The notes beneath the pieces were generated by a model. That model was not told the origin of the DNA. It did no database searches and saw only the letters and a program-made list of their open reading frames with translations. Below are positions 28,564 to 36,232 of a stretch of 64,000 bases of DNA, piece by piece. Where the stretch lies: assembly GCF_009183655.1 (NCBI RefSeq), contig NZ_WEIO01000010.1, positions 106,188-170,187 of the forward strand, in the 5' to 3' direction. Origin of the DNA: Bacillus aerolatus (lineage in GTDB: Bacteria; Bacillota; Bacilli; Bacillales; Domibacillaceae). The translations under genes and the position numbers were made by a program. Position 1 is the first letter of the stretch. Each line of letters begins with the position of its first letter.

Positions 28564-28612
28564 TGAACAACGCTCGGAAATCGTGAACAGCAGCCCTAAA
28601 ATTAAAAACAAC
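28563..28612. repeat. Array of about 21-bp repeats, locus B (three units)
   Basis: The cores ATGAACAAC (28563), GTGAACAGC (28583) and AAAAACAAC (28604) are 20 and 21 bases apart. The first core begins two bases after the frame of yjbO reaches its stop, and the third reaches into the following terminator stem. Same core as locus A at 18987. Confidence 0.55.
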
Positions 28613-28678
28613 TCTGCCCCGCTTTCCGGCAGAGTTGCCTATCTATGGTCCGCCTCGTCGCTGGCGGGCCGTTTTTTC
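28609..28678 (+). terminator. Two successive hairpins after yjbO
   Basis: CAACTCTGCC with GGCAGAGTTG (28609-28637), then GGTCCGCC with GGCGGGCC followed by TTTTTT (28647-28677). The second is the better rho-independent terminator. Confidence 0.8.
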
Positions 28679-28721
28679 TCTGATGAATAAAAAAGCATAG
28701 TTTTTATACTTAGCTTTGGTG

Positions 28722-28902
28722 GCCAGCTCCAGGCGCCATCGGCTCGAGGTTACAAGCCAATCCGTCCAGAAGGTTAAAGAACAGCCTTCCAGCCGGATCG
28801 TCTTGTGCTTGAGGCCCGCAGGAAGCGGGTCATGCGGACGTTGTCATAGGATGTGGCGAATTTATTCTGCGCTCCTTGATAGGCGGGCGCCTTCCGCTTT
28901 TC
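28722..28902. repeat. Dispersed structured repeat, copy 5
   Basis: Left flank CCAGCTCCAGGCGCCATCGG and CTCGAGGTTACAAG; inner imperfect stem (ACAAGCCAATCCG...AGAAGG against CCTTCCAGCCGGATCGTCTTG); right flank CTCCTTGATAGGCGGGCGCC then TTCCGCTTTTCTT. About 65 extra bases are inserted before the right flank. It lies directly at the 3' end of prpE (minus strand). Confidence 0.65.
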
Positions 28903-29640
28903 TTACTCGATGCGGCGGAATTTTTCCGGGGTGAATGGCATGGACGAAGGGACAGAGACTGTTTCTTTTTCAGGGTAGCGAAAAGCCGTTAAGGCTCCAC
29001 CAAAAACGGCACCGGTATCAATGTTGGCAGAGTGGTTGATGATCCGGACTTCTTTCGTCGGTGTGTGGCCGTAAATAATCCATGGCTTCCCGTAGTACGT
29101 TTTCGCCCAGTCGCGCCGGACAGGAAAGCCGTCGGGATGCGTTTCGCCAGTAATGTCGCCGTACAAGACAAATGTTTTTACTTTGGAGTTGTATTTGCCG
29201 ATGTCACATTCTCGGATGCCGGCATGAGCGATGATTAAGCGTCCGTCATCGAGGATGTGATAAAGCGGCGATTGTTCATACAACGTCATGAACTTTTTTT
29301 TCACTCGCTTATAGTCGCGGTTGTTCAGTTCATTAAGCTCAGCGACGGTTGTGTCCAGCCCGTTGTTGATATTAACTTTATTGCCGAGGAGCATCCGGTA
29401 CAGTTTATTGCAATGGTTGCCAGGCACATAATACGCGAGATTTTGCTCCCATAAATCATGGACCGTTTCCATGACAAGGACGGACGCCGGGCCGCGGTCG
29501 GTTAAATCGCCGACAAAGCCGAGCAAGCGGTCTTGCGGGTGAACGGGGAGTCCGCTTTCCCACGAATAACCAAGTTTTTTTGTCAATTGTTCAAATTCTT
29601 GGAAGCAGCCGTGGATGTCTCCAATAATATCAATTTTCAC
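28903..29640 (-). CDS. prpE: Bis(5'-nucleosyl)-tetraphosphatase PrpE
   Basis: A calcineurin-like phosphoesterase of 245 residues that splits diadenosine tetraphosphate and can act as a protein phosphatase. In B. subtilis PrpE is linked to spore germination. All metal-binding blocks are present: [10 protein letters not shown] (about 7-16), [11 protein letters not shown] (about 41-51), [10 protein letters not shown] (about 73-82), IIAHAGIRE (about 135) and [11 protein letters not shown] (about 188). An AAGGAG site is found before the ATG. Order yjbO-prpE-yjbQ is as in B. subtilis. Confidence 0.93.
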   Translation of the reverse strand: MKIDIIGDIHGCFQEFEQLTKKLGYSWESGLPVHPQDRLLGFVGDLTDRGPASVLVMETVHDLWEQNLAYYVPGNHCNKLYRMLLGNKVNINNGLDTTVAELNELNNRDYKRVKKKFMTLYEQSPLYHILDDGRLIIAHAGIRECDIGKYNSKVKTFVLYGDITGETHPDGFPVRRDWAKTYYGKPWIIYGHTPTKEVRIINHSANIDTGAVFGGALTAFRYPEKETVSVPSSMPFTPEKFRRIE

Positions 29641-29767
29641 GTGTAAAGCACTCCTTTAGTCAATAATGTCAATGTTTAAAAAATAACAGGCTGCAGCGAC
29701 AGACCAATTCTGCTCCTTTTACTATACAATGAAAAGATAAAATATTCGCTGAAAAGGAGGTTCTTTT

Positions 29768-31624
29768 ATGGAAGAGCACGCCTCATTACTTTCCTTAGTT
29801 ATTGTTATTGTTGCCGCTTTTTTAACCCCTATTATACTGCATCGGCTGAAGTTGAACTTTATGCCGGTCGTCATTGCGGAAATTATTGTCGGCTTAATTA
29901 TCGGGAAAAGCGGTTTTGATATTGTCGCCCAAGACGTCTGGCTCGAAACATTGTCTACGCTCGGCTTTCTTTTCTTAATGTTTTTAAGCGGAGTGGAAAT
30001 TGATTTTACCGCTTTTTCCAATAAGAAAAAAGAAGCTCCAAGAATGCTGCCGGGGAAAGCCGAGCCGAATTCATTTGCAGCAGCGACGATTGTTTTTACC
30101 GGCATTTTGGTGTTGTCGTTCGGGTTATCTTATTTATTCGTCTTGCTCGGCTTGATCGAAGACGCTTTTTTAATGACGCTGATTATCTCGACAATCTCGC
30201 TTGGCGTTGTTGTGCCGACGTTAAAAGAAGCTCATTTAATGAAAACAGTGATCGGGCAGATTATTTTGCTCGTCGCCGTCATCGCCGACCTTGTTACGAT
30301 GATTCTTCTCGCTGTGTTCGTGTCAATCCATGGAGCCGGAGGAGGCAATATGTGGTTGCTGCTCGTGCTGTTTGCAGCCGGTGTATTACTTTATTTCATT
30401 GCCAAACGCTTTAAAAATAAACCTCTTTTTGAAGCTTTATCAACCGGAACAGTACAAATCGGGACGCGCGCTGTATTTACTTTAATGATTGTGCTCGTTG
30501 CTTTGTCCGAATATGTCGGAGCAGAAAACATTCTCGGTGCTTTTCTCGCCGGTGTGCTCGTCTCGCTGCTGGCGCCAAACCACGAACTCGTCCGCCAGCT
30601 CGATTCGTTCGGCTACGGTTTTTTGATCCCGATCTTCTTCGTGATGGTCGGCGTGGAGCTGGAATTATGGTCGCTGTTAAGCGACAAAAAAATGCTCCTG
30701 CTTATTCCGCTGTTAATGATTGCCTTCTTGATTTCCAAAGTGCTGCCGATGCTATATTTAAAGAAATGGTATGACATGAAAACAGTGATGGCGTCCGCTT
30801 TTTTGTTGACATCGACATTGTCACTCGTCATTGCTGCAGCGAAAATCGCGGAACGGATAGATGTCATTACGGCACAAATGAGCGGTTTGTTAATTTTGGT
30901 GGCTGTTATTACGTGTTTAATTACCCCAGTCGTCTTTAAAAAGTTGTTTCCGCCTCATATGAAAGAGGAGAAGCAAATTAAAGTCGCTTTCGTCGGAGCG
31001 AATCAATATACGATGCCGATTTCAAAAGAATTAAAATCCGCTTTATACGATACTGTCGTTTATCGGAAAAAGCCGGAAGCGGATGAAAGCAACTTGAGCA
31101 ACTCGGTATTCGACGTCGTTGAACTCGATGAACTGTCTGTCAGCGTCATGGAGGAAAACGGTGTATTCGCAGCCGATATTCTCGTATTCGCGACGGGAAG
31201 TGAAAAGCAAAATGCGGAACTGGCGACGGTCGCGAAAGCAAGAGGAGTGGAGCGTGTCATTGTCCACGTTGAAAGAGAAGAAGTAGAAAAGCAGATGATA
31301 GAAAAAGGAATCGAAACGTTCTCTTACTTCCTGTCCGCGAAAGCGTTGCTGCGCGCACTGATTGAATCGCCGAGCATTATTAGTATTTTAACGAATAAAG
31401 AAACATCGCTATACGAAGTGGAATTGTTGAATGACAACTATGAAGGCCTAACGCTCAGAAATTTCCCGTTTACCGGCGATGTCATTTTCGTCCGGATTTT
31501 CCGCGGGAACGATTCGATCGTTCCGCACGGGGATACAGAACTTCGCCTGCAAGACCGGCTTATTTTAACCGGATCAAAAGAATATGTAGACGAACTAAAG
31601 CTAGAACTTGAATACGGAGGATGA
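29768..31624 (+). CDS. yjbQ: CPA2-type cation/proton antiporter with TrkA domains (YjbQ)
   Basis: A 618-residue membrane protein. Residues about 5-390 hold around 12 hydrophobic helices of the sodium/proton exchanger fold, with the family pattern FLFLMFLSGVEIDF (about 75-88) and ENILGAFLAGVLVSLL (about 255). Residues about 400-510 form a TrkA-N/RCK-like domain, KVAFVGANQY...VVYRKKP, and residues about 525-617 a TrkA-C domain. Such proteins export potassium or sodium in exchange for protons, gated by a cytosolic ligand. An AAAGGAGG site lies before the ATG. Which ion it moves cannot be read from the sequence. Confidence 0.88.
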   Translation: MEEHASLLSLVIVIVAAFLTPIILHRLKLNFMPVVIAEIIVGLIIGKSGFDIVAQDVWLETLSTLGFLFLMFLSGVEIDFTAFSNKKKEAPRMLPGKAEPNSFAAATIVFTGILVLSFGLSYLFVLLGLIEDAFLMTLIISTISLGVVVPTLKEAHLMKTVIGQIILLVAVIADLVTMILLAVFVSIHGAGGGNMWLLLVLFAAGVLLYFIAKRFKNKPLFEALSTGTVQIGTRAVFTLMIVLVALSEYVGAENILGAFLAGVLVSLLAPNHELVRQLDSFGYGFLIPIFFVMVGVELELWSLLSDKKMLLLIPLLMIAFLISKVLPMLYLKKWYDMKTVMASAFLLTSTLSLVIAAAKIAERIDVITAQMSGLLILVAVITCLITPVVFKKLFPPHMKEEKQIKVAFVGANQYTMPISKELKSALYDTVVYRKKPEADESNLSNSVFDVVELDELSVSVMEENGVFAADILVFATGSEKQNAELATVAKARGVERVIVHVEREEVEKQMIEKGIETFSYFLSAKALLRALIESPSIISILTNKETSLYEVELLNDNYEGLTLRNFPFTGDVIFVRIFRGNDSIVPHGDTELRLQDRLILTGSKEYVDELKLELEYGG

Positions 31625-31627
31625 TAA

Positions 31628-31662
31628 GAAGCGGCTGAAGCAAATGTTTCAGCTGCTTTTTT
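31628..31662 (+). terminator. Terminator of yjbQ
   Basis: AGCGGCTGAA pairs with TTCAGCTGCT, then TTTTTT. Confidence 0.85.
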
Positions 31663-31673
31663 GCAAACGGTGC

Positions 31674-31702
31674 TTTTCAATTCGAAGCTTTCCTGTTAAT
31701 AT
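31674..31702 (+). promoter_or_regulatory. Sigma-A-type promoter of fabI
   Basis: TTTTCA (31674-31679), a 17-base spacer and TAATAT (31697-31702), overlapped at its end by the FapR box. Confidence 0.55.
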
Positions 31703-31721
31703 TATTACTAGGTACTAATAA
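31702..31721. promoter_or_regulatory. FapR operator upstream of fabI
   Basis: TTATTACTAGGTACTAATAA contains, on the minus strand, ATTAGTACC followed by TAGTAAT, the FapR palindrome. It lies 25 bases before the fabI start, at the expected transcription start, and matches the box before fabH at 2232. Confidence 0.8.
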
Positions 31722-31745
31722 CTTGTAATAACAGGAGGAACGGAA

Positions 31746-32522
31746 ATGACATTTTCTTTAACAGGAAAAACCTTTGTTGTCATGGGAGTTGCCAATAAAA
31801 GAAGTATTGCTTGGGGAATTGCCCGCTCACTGCATGCAGCCGGCGCCCGGTTAGTTTTTACATATGCAGGTGAACGCCTCGAGAAAAATGTCCGCGAATT
31901 GGCGGAAACGCTTGAAGGAAATGAATCACTTATTCTTCCTTGCGACATTACTGTAGATGAAGACATTGAAACGTGCTTTGCAAAAATTAAAGAAGAAGTC
32001 GGAACGATTCACGGTCTGGCCCACTGTATCGCTTTCGCTAATAAGGAAGATTTAGCAGGGGACTTTGTAGACACATCCCGTGAAGGTTTCCTTCTTGCTC
32101 ATAATATTAGCGCGTATTCACTCACTGTTGTCGCGAAATATGCAAAGCCGCTTATGACAGAAGGCGGAAGTATTATGACGATGACATATTTAGGCGGCGA
32201 GCGCGTCGTGAAAAACTATAACGTCATGGGTGTCGCAAAAGCGTCTCTCGATGCGAGCGTGCGCTACTTGGCAGCAGACCTCGGCAAAGACGGCATTCGC
32301 GTTAACTCAATTTCTGCCGGTCCGATCCGTACACTCGCAGCAAAAGGAATCGGCGACTTCAACTCGATTTTAAAAGACATTGAAGAAAGCGCACCGCTGC
32401 GCCGCACAACAACACAGGAAGAAGTAGGCGACACAGCTGTTTTCCTTTTGAGTGACATGGCTCGCGGCATTACCGGTGAAAACATTCATGTCGATTCCGG
32501 TTTCCACATTATCGCTAAATAA
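31746..32522 (+). CDS. fabI: Enoyl-ACP reductase (NADH), FabI
   Basis: Reduces the double bond in the last step of each fatty acid elongation cycle; the target of triclosan in Bacilli. The 258-residue short-chain dehydrogenase-type protein has the nucleotide-binding GVANKRSIAWGIA (about 14-26) and the Tyr-x6-Lys catalytic pair in NYNVMGVAKAS (about 157-164), as well as the flexible substrate loop AGPIRTLAAKGIGDF. An AGGAGG site precedes the ATG. It is under a FapR operator like fabH-fabF. Confidence 0.96.
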   Translation: MTFSLTGKTFVVMGVANKRSIAWGIARSLHAAGARLVFTYAGERLEKNVRELAETLEGNESLILPCDITVDEDIETCFAKIKEEVGTIHGLAHCIAFANKEDLAGDFVDTSREGFLLAHNISAYSLTVVAKYAKPLMTEGGSIMTMTYLGGERVVKNYNVMGVAKASLDASVRYLAADLGKDGIRVNSISAGPIRTLAAKGIGDFNSILKDIEESAPLRRTTTQEEVGDTAVFLLSDMARGITGENIHVDSGFHIIAK

Positions 32523-32532
32523 GATACAATCC

Positions 32533-32560
32533 AAAACCCGCTATCGCAGCGGGTTTTTTT
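32533..32560 (+). terminator. Terminator of fabI
   Basis: AACCCGCT-atcgc-AGCGGGTT with a seven-base T-run. Confidence 0.92.
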
Positions 32561-32626
32561 CTTTTTTTCATGAAACGGTTAAAACGGGCATATAAATGAA
32601 AAGAAAGCTTGGCAGGAGGTGTGTGT

Positions 32627-33130
32627 ATGGAGAAGAATAAAGAAAAGCGCGAGCCGCTTATGTATATTCATCAGCCGGAATTTGTTTGGCCCGAGCCGGT
32701 CATGCAAAGAGTGTATCACACGAAAAATGAATCTCAGAAAGCAGAAAAAAATTCAAAGAACCAAATTTACGAAGAAACAAAAAAGGAAAAGTTGGCGGAA
32801 GAAACAAATCAACACGTAAAAGAGCCTGAACAAGTTCAGAAAAAAAAAGAGCCGCCGAAAGAAGAGAAAAAAGAGGTGAGAGAGCGGCCTGCCTGGATGG
32901 ACATCCAGCCGGTCAAACGTTTCCAAGACATGAAGATGGATGAAAAACTTCAACATTTAATGACGCAGTTCACGACGCTTCCATGCTTGTTTGATTGCGG
33001 TGAGCAGTCTCATAAAGGCATACTCCGTGAAGTTTCGCCTACACAGATTCAAGTAAGAACGTTTAAAGGAGATATTGTCACGATCGAAAGGCAGGACTTG
33101 AAGCGTATTAAATTGCTCGGTCCGCTATAA
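32627..33130 (+). CDS. cotO: Spore coat protein CotO-like
   Basis: The ATG at 32627 lies after GGAGGTGTGTG. The 167-residue protein begins MEKNKEKREPLMYIHQPEF and has a highly charged Lys/Glu-rich middle (about 25-85), then a folded C-terminal part with WMDIQPVKRFQDM and LPCLFDCGEQSHKG...TPTQIQVRTFKGDIVTI. In B. subtilis cotO (yjbX) follows fabI and precedes cotZ and cotY; here the cotY/cotZ-type gene follows too, but on the other strand. CotO is a morphogenetic protein of the outer coat/crust. The assignment rests on position and general likeness. Confidence 0.75.
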   Translation: MEKNKEKREPLMYIHQPEFVWPEPVMQRVYHTKNESQKAEKNSKNQIYEETKKEKLAEETNQHVKEPEQVQKKKEPPKEEKKEVRERPAWMDIQPVKRFQDMKMDEKLQHLMTQFTTLPCLFDCGEQSHKGILREVSPTQIQVRTFKGDIVTIERQDLKRIKLLGPL

Positions 33131-33328
33131 AACAGGGCAGCGTGGATGATCGAACGGCAAATTGTGTGCTCTAAAAAATAAAATGAATGTGTCTTGCTCG
33201 TAAAGTTTCGAATGTGACCAGTAAAATCGATGAACCGGCTAGTATAGTTTGCGCGCCACTCGCAAATTCAAACAACTGACAAGTAAACAATCGATTGAGC
33301 GAAAGCGCGGGCTGACCGGCCGCAAAGG

Positions 33329-33358
33329 AAAAAGCAGCGGCTGGACCCGCTGCTTTTT
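33329..33358. terminator. Terminator between cotO and the CotY/CotZ gene
   Basis: AAAAAGCAGCGG pairs with CCCGCTGCTTTTT; it serves the minus-strand gene and can also act on the plus strand. The 200 bases to its left contain no gene I can support. Confidence 0.88.
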
Positions 33359-33365
33359 CTCTTCA

Positions 33366-33947
33366 TTAATCGCAAATTCTTAAGTTGACGTCTCTGACAC
33401 ATTGAACGCCGCAGAAGCAATTTAAGTCAACAGTGATACAGCTTCGTGTAGCACGGAAGTTTCTGACTTTGCATACTTTGCGGAGATCGATGCAGCAATC
33501 GTCCGTAATATCCACTAGATCTCTGTCATCATCGAGAGGGGCTAATACACGGAGGCGTGCGCAACAGTTGTTAAACACCTCTTCTACACGGAAGAAAATA
33601 GACACGCAGGCGTCATCGTCATCACGTCCACGGCGATCACGTCTGTCATGCCCGTCGTGGTCATGCCCATGATCGTGGTCGCGGCAGTCGCGGTGATCTC
33701 TTTCCGAATCAAAGAAAGCAAAGAATGGCGTACCATCTTTTGTTGATAATGTAAAGACGCGTGTATCTGCATTACGGCGGCGTGCACCGGCTAAGTCACC
33801 CAGCGGTTCAATTAAACAGTCTTTGCAATCCAGGCAATCGTCATCCATCGTTTCGTCCTGCAAATCTTTAATGGCCCGCAGCACCTCGCATACACAGCCG
33901 CTATGATGACGGTCGCGACGGTCATCATCGTGTTTATTGCAGCTCAT
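33366..33947 (-). CDS. cotZ: CotY/CotZ family spore crust protein
   Basis: A 193-residue Cys-rich protein (many Cys, for instance CVCEVL, CLDCKDCL, NNCCARL, DDCCIDLRKVC, CFCGVQC) of the CotY/CotZ family that forms the disulphide-linked outermost layer of spores. The core strands TRVFTLSTKDGTPFFAFF and ACVSIFFRVEEVF are typical. Residues about 88-115 hold an insert of Asp, His and Arg only (DHDHGHDHDGHDRRD and on), not known to me from B. subtilis CotZ, which could bind metal ions. A sigma-K-like promoter lies 40 bases upstream, at 33987-33995. Confidence 0.88.
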   Translation of the reverse strand: MSCNKHDDDRRDRHHSGCVCEVLRAIKDLQDETMDDDCLDCKDCLIEPLGDLAGARRRNADTRVFTLSTKDGTPFFAFFDSERDHRDCRDHDHGHDHDGHDRRDRRGRDDDDACVSIFFRVEEVFNNCCARLRVLAPLDDDRDLVDITDDCCIDLRKVCKVRNFRATRSCITVDLNCFCGVQCVRDVNLRICD

Positions 33948-33986
33948 AAATAAGCTCCTTTCTGAAAATTAATATTCTTACATTAC

Positions 33987-33995
33987 TAACATATG
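33987..33995 (-). promoter_or_regulatory. Sigma-K-like -10 element of cotZ
   Basis: On the minus strand CATATGTTA matches the sigma-K pattern CATAnnnTA, with an AC 17 bases upstream as the short -35 element. It fits mother-cell expression of a coat gene. Confidence 0.6.
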
Positions 33996-34072
33996 GGGAT
34001 TTAGCGGAATGGGTACGGACAATTGACGCATTTACGAAGAAAAATTTTATGTCAAAAGTGAAAGGGTTAATG

Positions 34073-34435
34073 ATGAATATAACGGTTATTGATTTTATCA
34101 TTCTTTTTCTTTCTTCCTTCCGGCTGACGAGACTGCTCGTGTTTGACGAGATTATGGAAAAAATACGTGAGCCTTTTTTTACAGAAATAGAAGAAGTATC
34201 GGCAAAAGGGGAAGTAGAGATATTTCTCGTGCCAAAGCCACACGGGTGGAAAGGGTGGATCGGCCGCATGCTTAACTGCTACTGGTGCACGGGAATGTGG
34301 GCGTCCGCTTTTTGTTGTTTGTTGTATATGTTTCTTCCCGGCATTGGCGGTATGTTGCTTCTTATTCTGGCCATCGCCGGCGGAGCCGCCATCCTTGAAC
34401 TAGCCGTCCAGCAATTTATCAACCATTCCGATTAA
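34073..34435 (+). CDS. yjcA: YjcA-like membrane protein (DUF1360 type)
   Basis: A 120-residue protein starting MNITVIDFIILFLSSFRLTRLLVFD. It has an N-terminal membrane helix, a polar loop with KPHGWKGWIGRMLNCYWCTGMWAS, where the two Cys (CYWC) are a feature of DUF1360, and two further hydrophobic helices (about 75-110). YjcA of B. subtilis is a sporulation protein controlled by the mother cell and lies in the same neighbourhood. Several start codons are possible (34049, 34070, 34073); I choose the one before the first hydrophobic stretch with AAAGGG upstream. Confidence 0.75.
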   Translation: MNITVIDFIILFLSSFRLTRLLVFDEIMEKIREPFFTEIEEVSAKGEVEIFLVPKPHGWKGWIGRMLNCYWCTGMWASAFCCLLYMFLPGIGGMLLLILAIAGGAAILELAVQQFINHSD

Positions 34436-34453
34436 CCAATTCGAGCCCAGTCT

Positions 34454-34462
34454 CATATAGTA
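34454..34462 (+). promoter_or_regulatory. Sigma-K-like -10 element upstream of a small sporulation gene
   Basis: CATATAGTA fits CATAnnnTA; an AC lies 17 bases upstream (34435-34436). The same nine bases occur before the YjcZ-type gene at 36047. Confidence 0.6.
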
Positions 34463-34493
34463 ATGTATGAGGGGAAAAGGATGTGACAAATAA

Positions 34494-34595
34494 ATGAGCG
34501 AGTCCTCATCCCAAAATAATCAAGATAAAAATCAAAAAAAGAAATCTTGCGGCTGTTCAAATAAGAAAAGAAGAAAGAAAAAATCGTCTGAATAA
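34494..34595 (+). CDS. Small basic Cys-containing protein, probably sporulation-specific
   Basis: A 33-codon frame that starts ATG 12 bases after an AAAAGGATGTG site and ends at a terminator that overlaps its stop. The peptide is MSESSSQNNQDKNQKKKSCG, then CSNKKRRKKKSSE: a polar head, a CGC motif and a very basic tail. I recognise no family. The sigma-K-like promoter just upstream and the neighbouring genes suggest production in the mother cell late in sporulation. Confidence 0.55.
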   Translation: MSESSSQNNQDKNQKKKSCGCSNKKRRKKKSSE

Positions 34596-34611
34596 AGACG
34601 GTTTTTTCTTT
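34584..34611 (+). terminator. Terminator of the 33-codon gene
   Basis: CGTCT-gaataa-AGACG followed by GTTTTTTCTTTT. Confidence 0.78.
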
Positions 34612-34678
34612 TGGATAAATAAAAACAGCAAAACAGAAAAAACTAATACATAAATGGCAGGAAGAATGGAGGAAAAAC

Positions 34679-35131
34679 ATGAAAACGGTCATTTTTGTAA
34701 TTGTGGCCATCATACTTGCGGGGTGCAACTTGCAGGAAGAAAGACCAGACAGCCCGCTCGCATTAATTAAAACGACGAATCCGGAACCGATTCAAATTGA
34801 GAAAAATGGAACATCCGTGGAAAAAATCCGCAAAGAAGTAGAAGGCATTGATGAAATTTATGATACAGCCGTCATCAAAGGTGACCACAACACTCTCGTC
34901 GCTTACAAAGTCCGGCACTTGGACCGGTTTCGTATGAAGAAAATCGAAAAAAACCTGAAAGAGCGTCTCGAAAAACAATATGAACAAGAAACCTTTGTCG
35001 TATCGAGCGATTATAAAATTTTCCTTGAAGCGGTCAGGCTGCGAGAAGACATTGATGCGGGAAAAATGAACGATGAAGAAGCGGACAAGCGGCTTCATGA
35101 GATCATTAAACTGAAAGAAGAACGGGCGTAA
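34679..35131 (+). CDS. YhcN/YlaJ family spore lipoprotein
   Basis: A 150-residue lipoprotein. The signal (residues 1-16, hydrophobic FVIVAIILA) ends in LAGCNLQ with Cys at 16 or 17. The mature part contains EKIRKEVEGIDEIYDTAVIKGDHNTLVAYKV, resembling the folded core of YhcN/YlaJ lipoproteins of the spore inner membrane. It stands directly upstream of spoVAC, as in the mobile-type spoVA operons of several Bacilli, where a yhcN/ylaJ gene is also present. Only 12 bases separate it from spoVAC. A sporulation-specific promoter is expected but I could not fix one. Confidence 0.75.
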   Translation: MKTVIFVIVAIILAGCNLQEERPDSPLALIKTTNPEPIQIEKNGTSVEKIRKEVEGIDEIYDTAVIKGDHNTLVAYKVRHLDRFRMKKIEKNLKERLEKQYEQETFVVSSDYKIFLEAVRLREDIDAGKMNDEEADKRLHEIIKLKEERA

Positions 35132-35143
35132 AGGAGAGGGCAC

Positions 35144-35620
35144 ATGGCAAATAACAATGAAAAAAAGACACCTGCCCAGCAGCAATATGACAAGCTGAAC
35201 CAAAAGCATGAACTTAAGCGGCCGCTTCTTAAAAACTGCTTGCGCGCTTTTTTCGTCGGCGGCTTGATTTGCACGCTTGGCCAGGCAATTACTTATTTCT
35301 TTATTTACTTTTTTAATTTCACCGAACAGACGGCCGGGAACCCGACGGTAGCGACGATGGTATTTTTATCAATGCTGCTAACAGGGTTTGGCCTATATGA
35401 CCATTTAGGGCAGTACTCAGGAGCGGGAAGTGCTGTACCGGTTTCGGGATTCGGAAACGCCGTTATTTCAGCGGCGATCGAACATCGTACGGAAGGATTT
35501 GTGCTCGGCGTCGGCGGCAATATGTTCAAATTGGCGGGATCAGTCATCTTGTTCGGTGTGTTCGCGGCTTTTGTTGTTGCTTTAATTAAAACGATCCTCA
35601 TTCAGTGGGGCGGATTATAG
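35144..35620 (+). CDS. spoVAC: Stage V sporulation protein AC
   Basis: A 158-residue membrane protein with a polar N-terminus (about 1-28, QQQYDKLNQKHELKRP) and four hydrophobic helices. The helix hairpin AFFVGGLICTLGQAITYFF and the conserved stretch GFGLYDHLGQYSGAGSAVPVSGFGNAV are hallmarks of SpoVAC, the channel component that releases dipicolinic acid from spores during germination. An AAGGAGAGGG site precedes the ATG. In known operons spoVAD lies between spoVAC and spoVAEb; here spoVAEb follows directly after 30 bases. Confidence 0.93.
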   Translation: MANNNEKKTPAQQQYDKLNQKHELKRPLLKNCLRAFFVGGLICTLGQAITYFFIYFFNFTEQTAGNPTVATMVFLSMLLTGFGLYDHLGQYSGAGSAVPVSGFGNAVISAAIEHRTEGFVLGVGGNMFKLAGSVILFGVFAAFVVALIKTILIQWGGL

Positions 35621-35650
35621 CCCTTCTAGAGAAGAAAGGAGTGGCATGTG

Positions 35651-36007
35651 ATGCTCGGTATGTTTTTTTGGGCGTTTGTCATCGGCGGACTTATATGTGT
35701 TATCGGCCAGCTAATGATGGACGTCGGCAAACTAACACCAGGCCATACGCTTAGTGCGATGGTCGTCGCCGGCGCGGTTTTGGCCGGCTTTGATTTATAC
35801 GAGCCATTAATTGATTTTGCAGGGGCTGGAGCGACCATTCCGATTATGAGCTTTGGAAATTCGCTCGTCGCAGGAGCCATGCAGGAAGCGGAAAAACACG
35901 GAATTGTCGGTGTGCTGACCGGTATGTTTGAAGTGACAAGTGCAGGCATTTCCGCTGCTATTGTTTTTGGATTTATCGGTGCAGCTGTATTCAAACCAAA
36001 AGGATAA
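35651..36007 (+). CDS. spoVAE: Stage V sporulation protein AEb
   Basis: A 118-residue membrane protein that resembles SpoVAC in sequence: AFVIGGLICVIGQLMMDVG, then GFDLYEPLIDFAGAGATIPIMSFGNSLV. It has three to four helices. SpoVAEb works with SpoVAC in dipicolinic acid transport through the inner spore membrane. I place the start at the ATG at 35651, nine bases from AAGGAG; a GTG three bases earlier is also possible. No spoVAD, spoVAEa or spoVAF is found here. Confidence 0.9.
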   Translation: MLGMFFWAFVIGGLICVIGQLMMDVGKLTPGHTLSAMVVAGAVLAGFDLYEPLIDFAGAGATIPIMSFGNSLVAGAMQEAEKHGIVGVLTGMFEVTSAGISAAIVFGFIGAAVFKPKG

Positions 36008-36046
36008 ACAGACTAGTCATTGGCCCAAACGAATCCTCGTTTTTCT

Positions 36047-36055
36047 CATATAGTA
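36047..36055 (+). promoter_or_regulatory. Sigma-K-like -10 element of the YjcZ-type gene
   Basis: CATATAGTA with an AC exactly 16 bases upstream (36029-36030). Identical to the element at 34454. Confidence 0.65.
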
Positions 36056-36086
36056 ACAGTGAAGTAAGAAAAGCGAGGTGAGAAGA

Positions 36087-36221
36087 ATGGGCTATGGATT
36101 TGGCGGAGGCTGCGGCTACGGCGGCTACGGCGGTGGTTATGGACGCGGAACATCTACTTTCGTGTTAATCGTTGTGCTTTTCATTTTGTTAATTATCGTT
36201 GGTGCGAGCTTTTACTGCTAA
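36087..36221 (+). CDS. yjcZ: YjcZ-type sporulation mini-protein
   Basis: A 44-residue protein starting [19 protein letters not shown], followed by [25 protein letters not shown]: a Gly/Tyr-rich head and one membrane helix ending in Cys. This composition defines the YjcZ sporulation family, which is abundant in Bacilli. The start lies 7 bases after GCGAGGTGAG. Its promoter is sigma-K-like and a strong terminator follows, so it is a single-gene transcript. Confidence 0.85.
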   Translation: MGYGFGGGCGYGGYGGGYGRGTSTFVLIVVLFILLIIVGASFYC

Positions 36222-36232
36222 TGAATCACCAG

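Noticed and set aside
33433..33672. A plus-strand frame rich in Ser and Arg opposite the coat gene
   Set aside because: A shadow of the Asp/His/Arg-rich codons of the CotY/CotZ gene.
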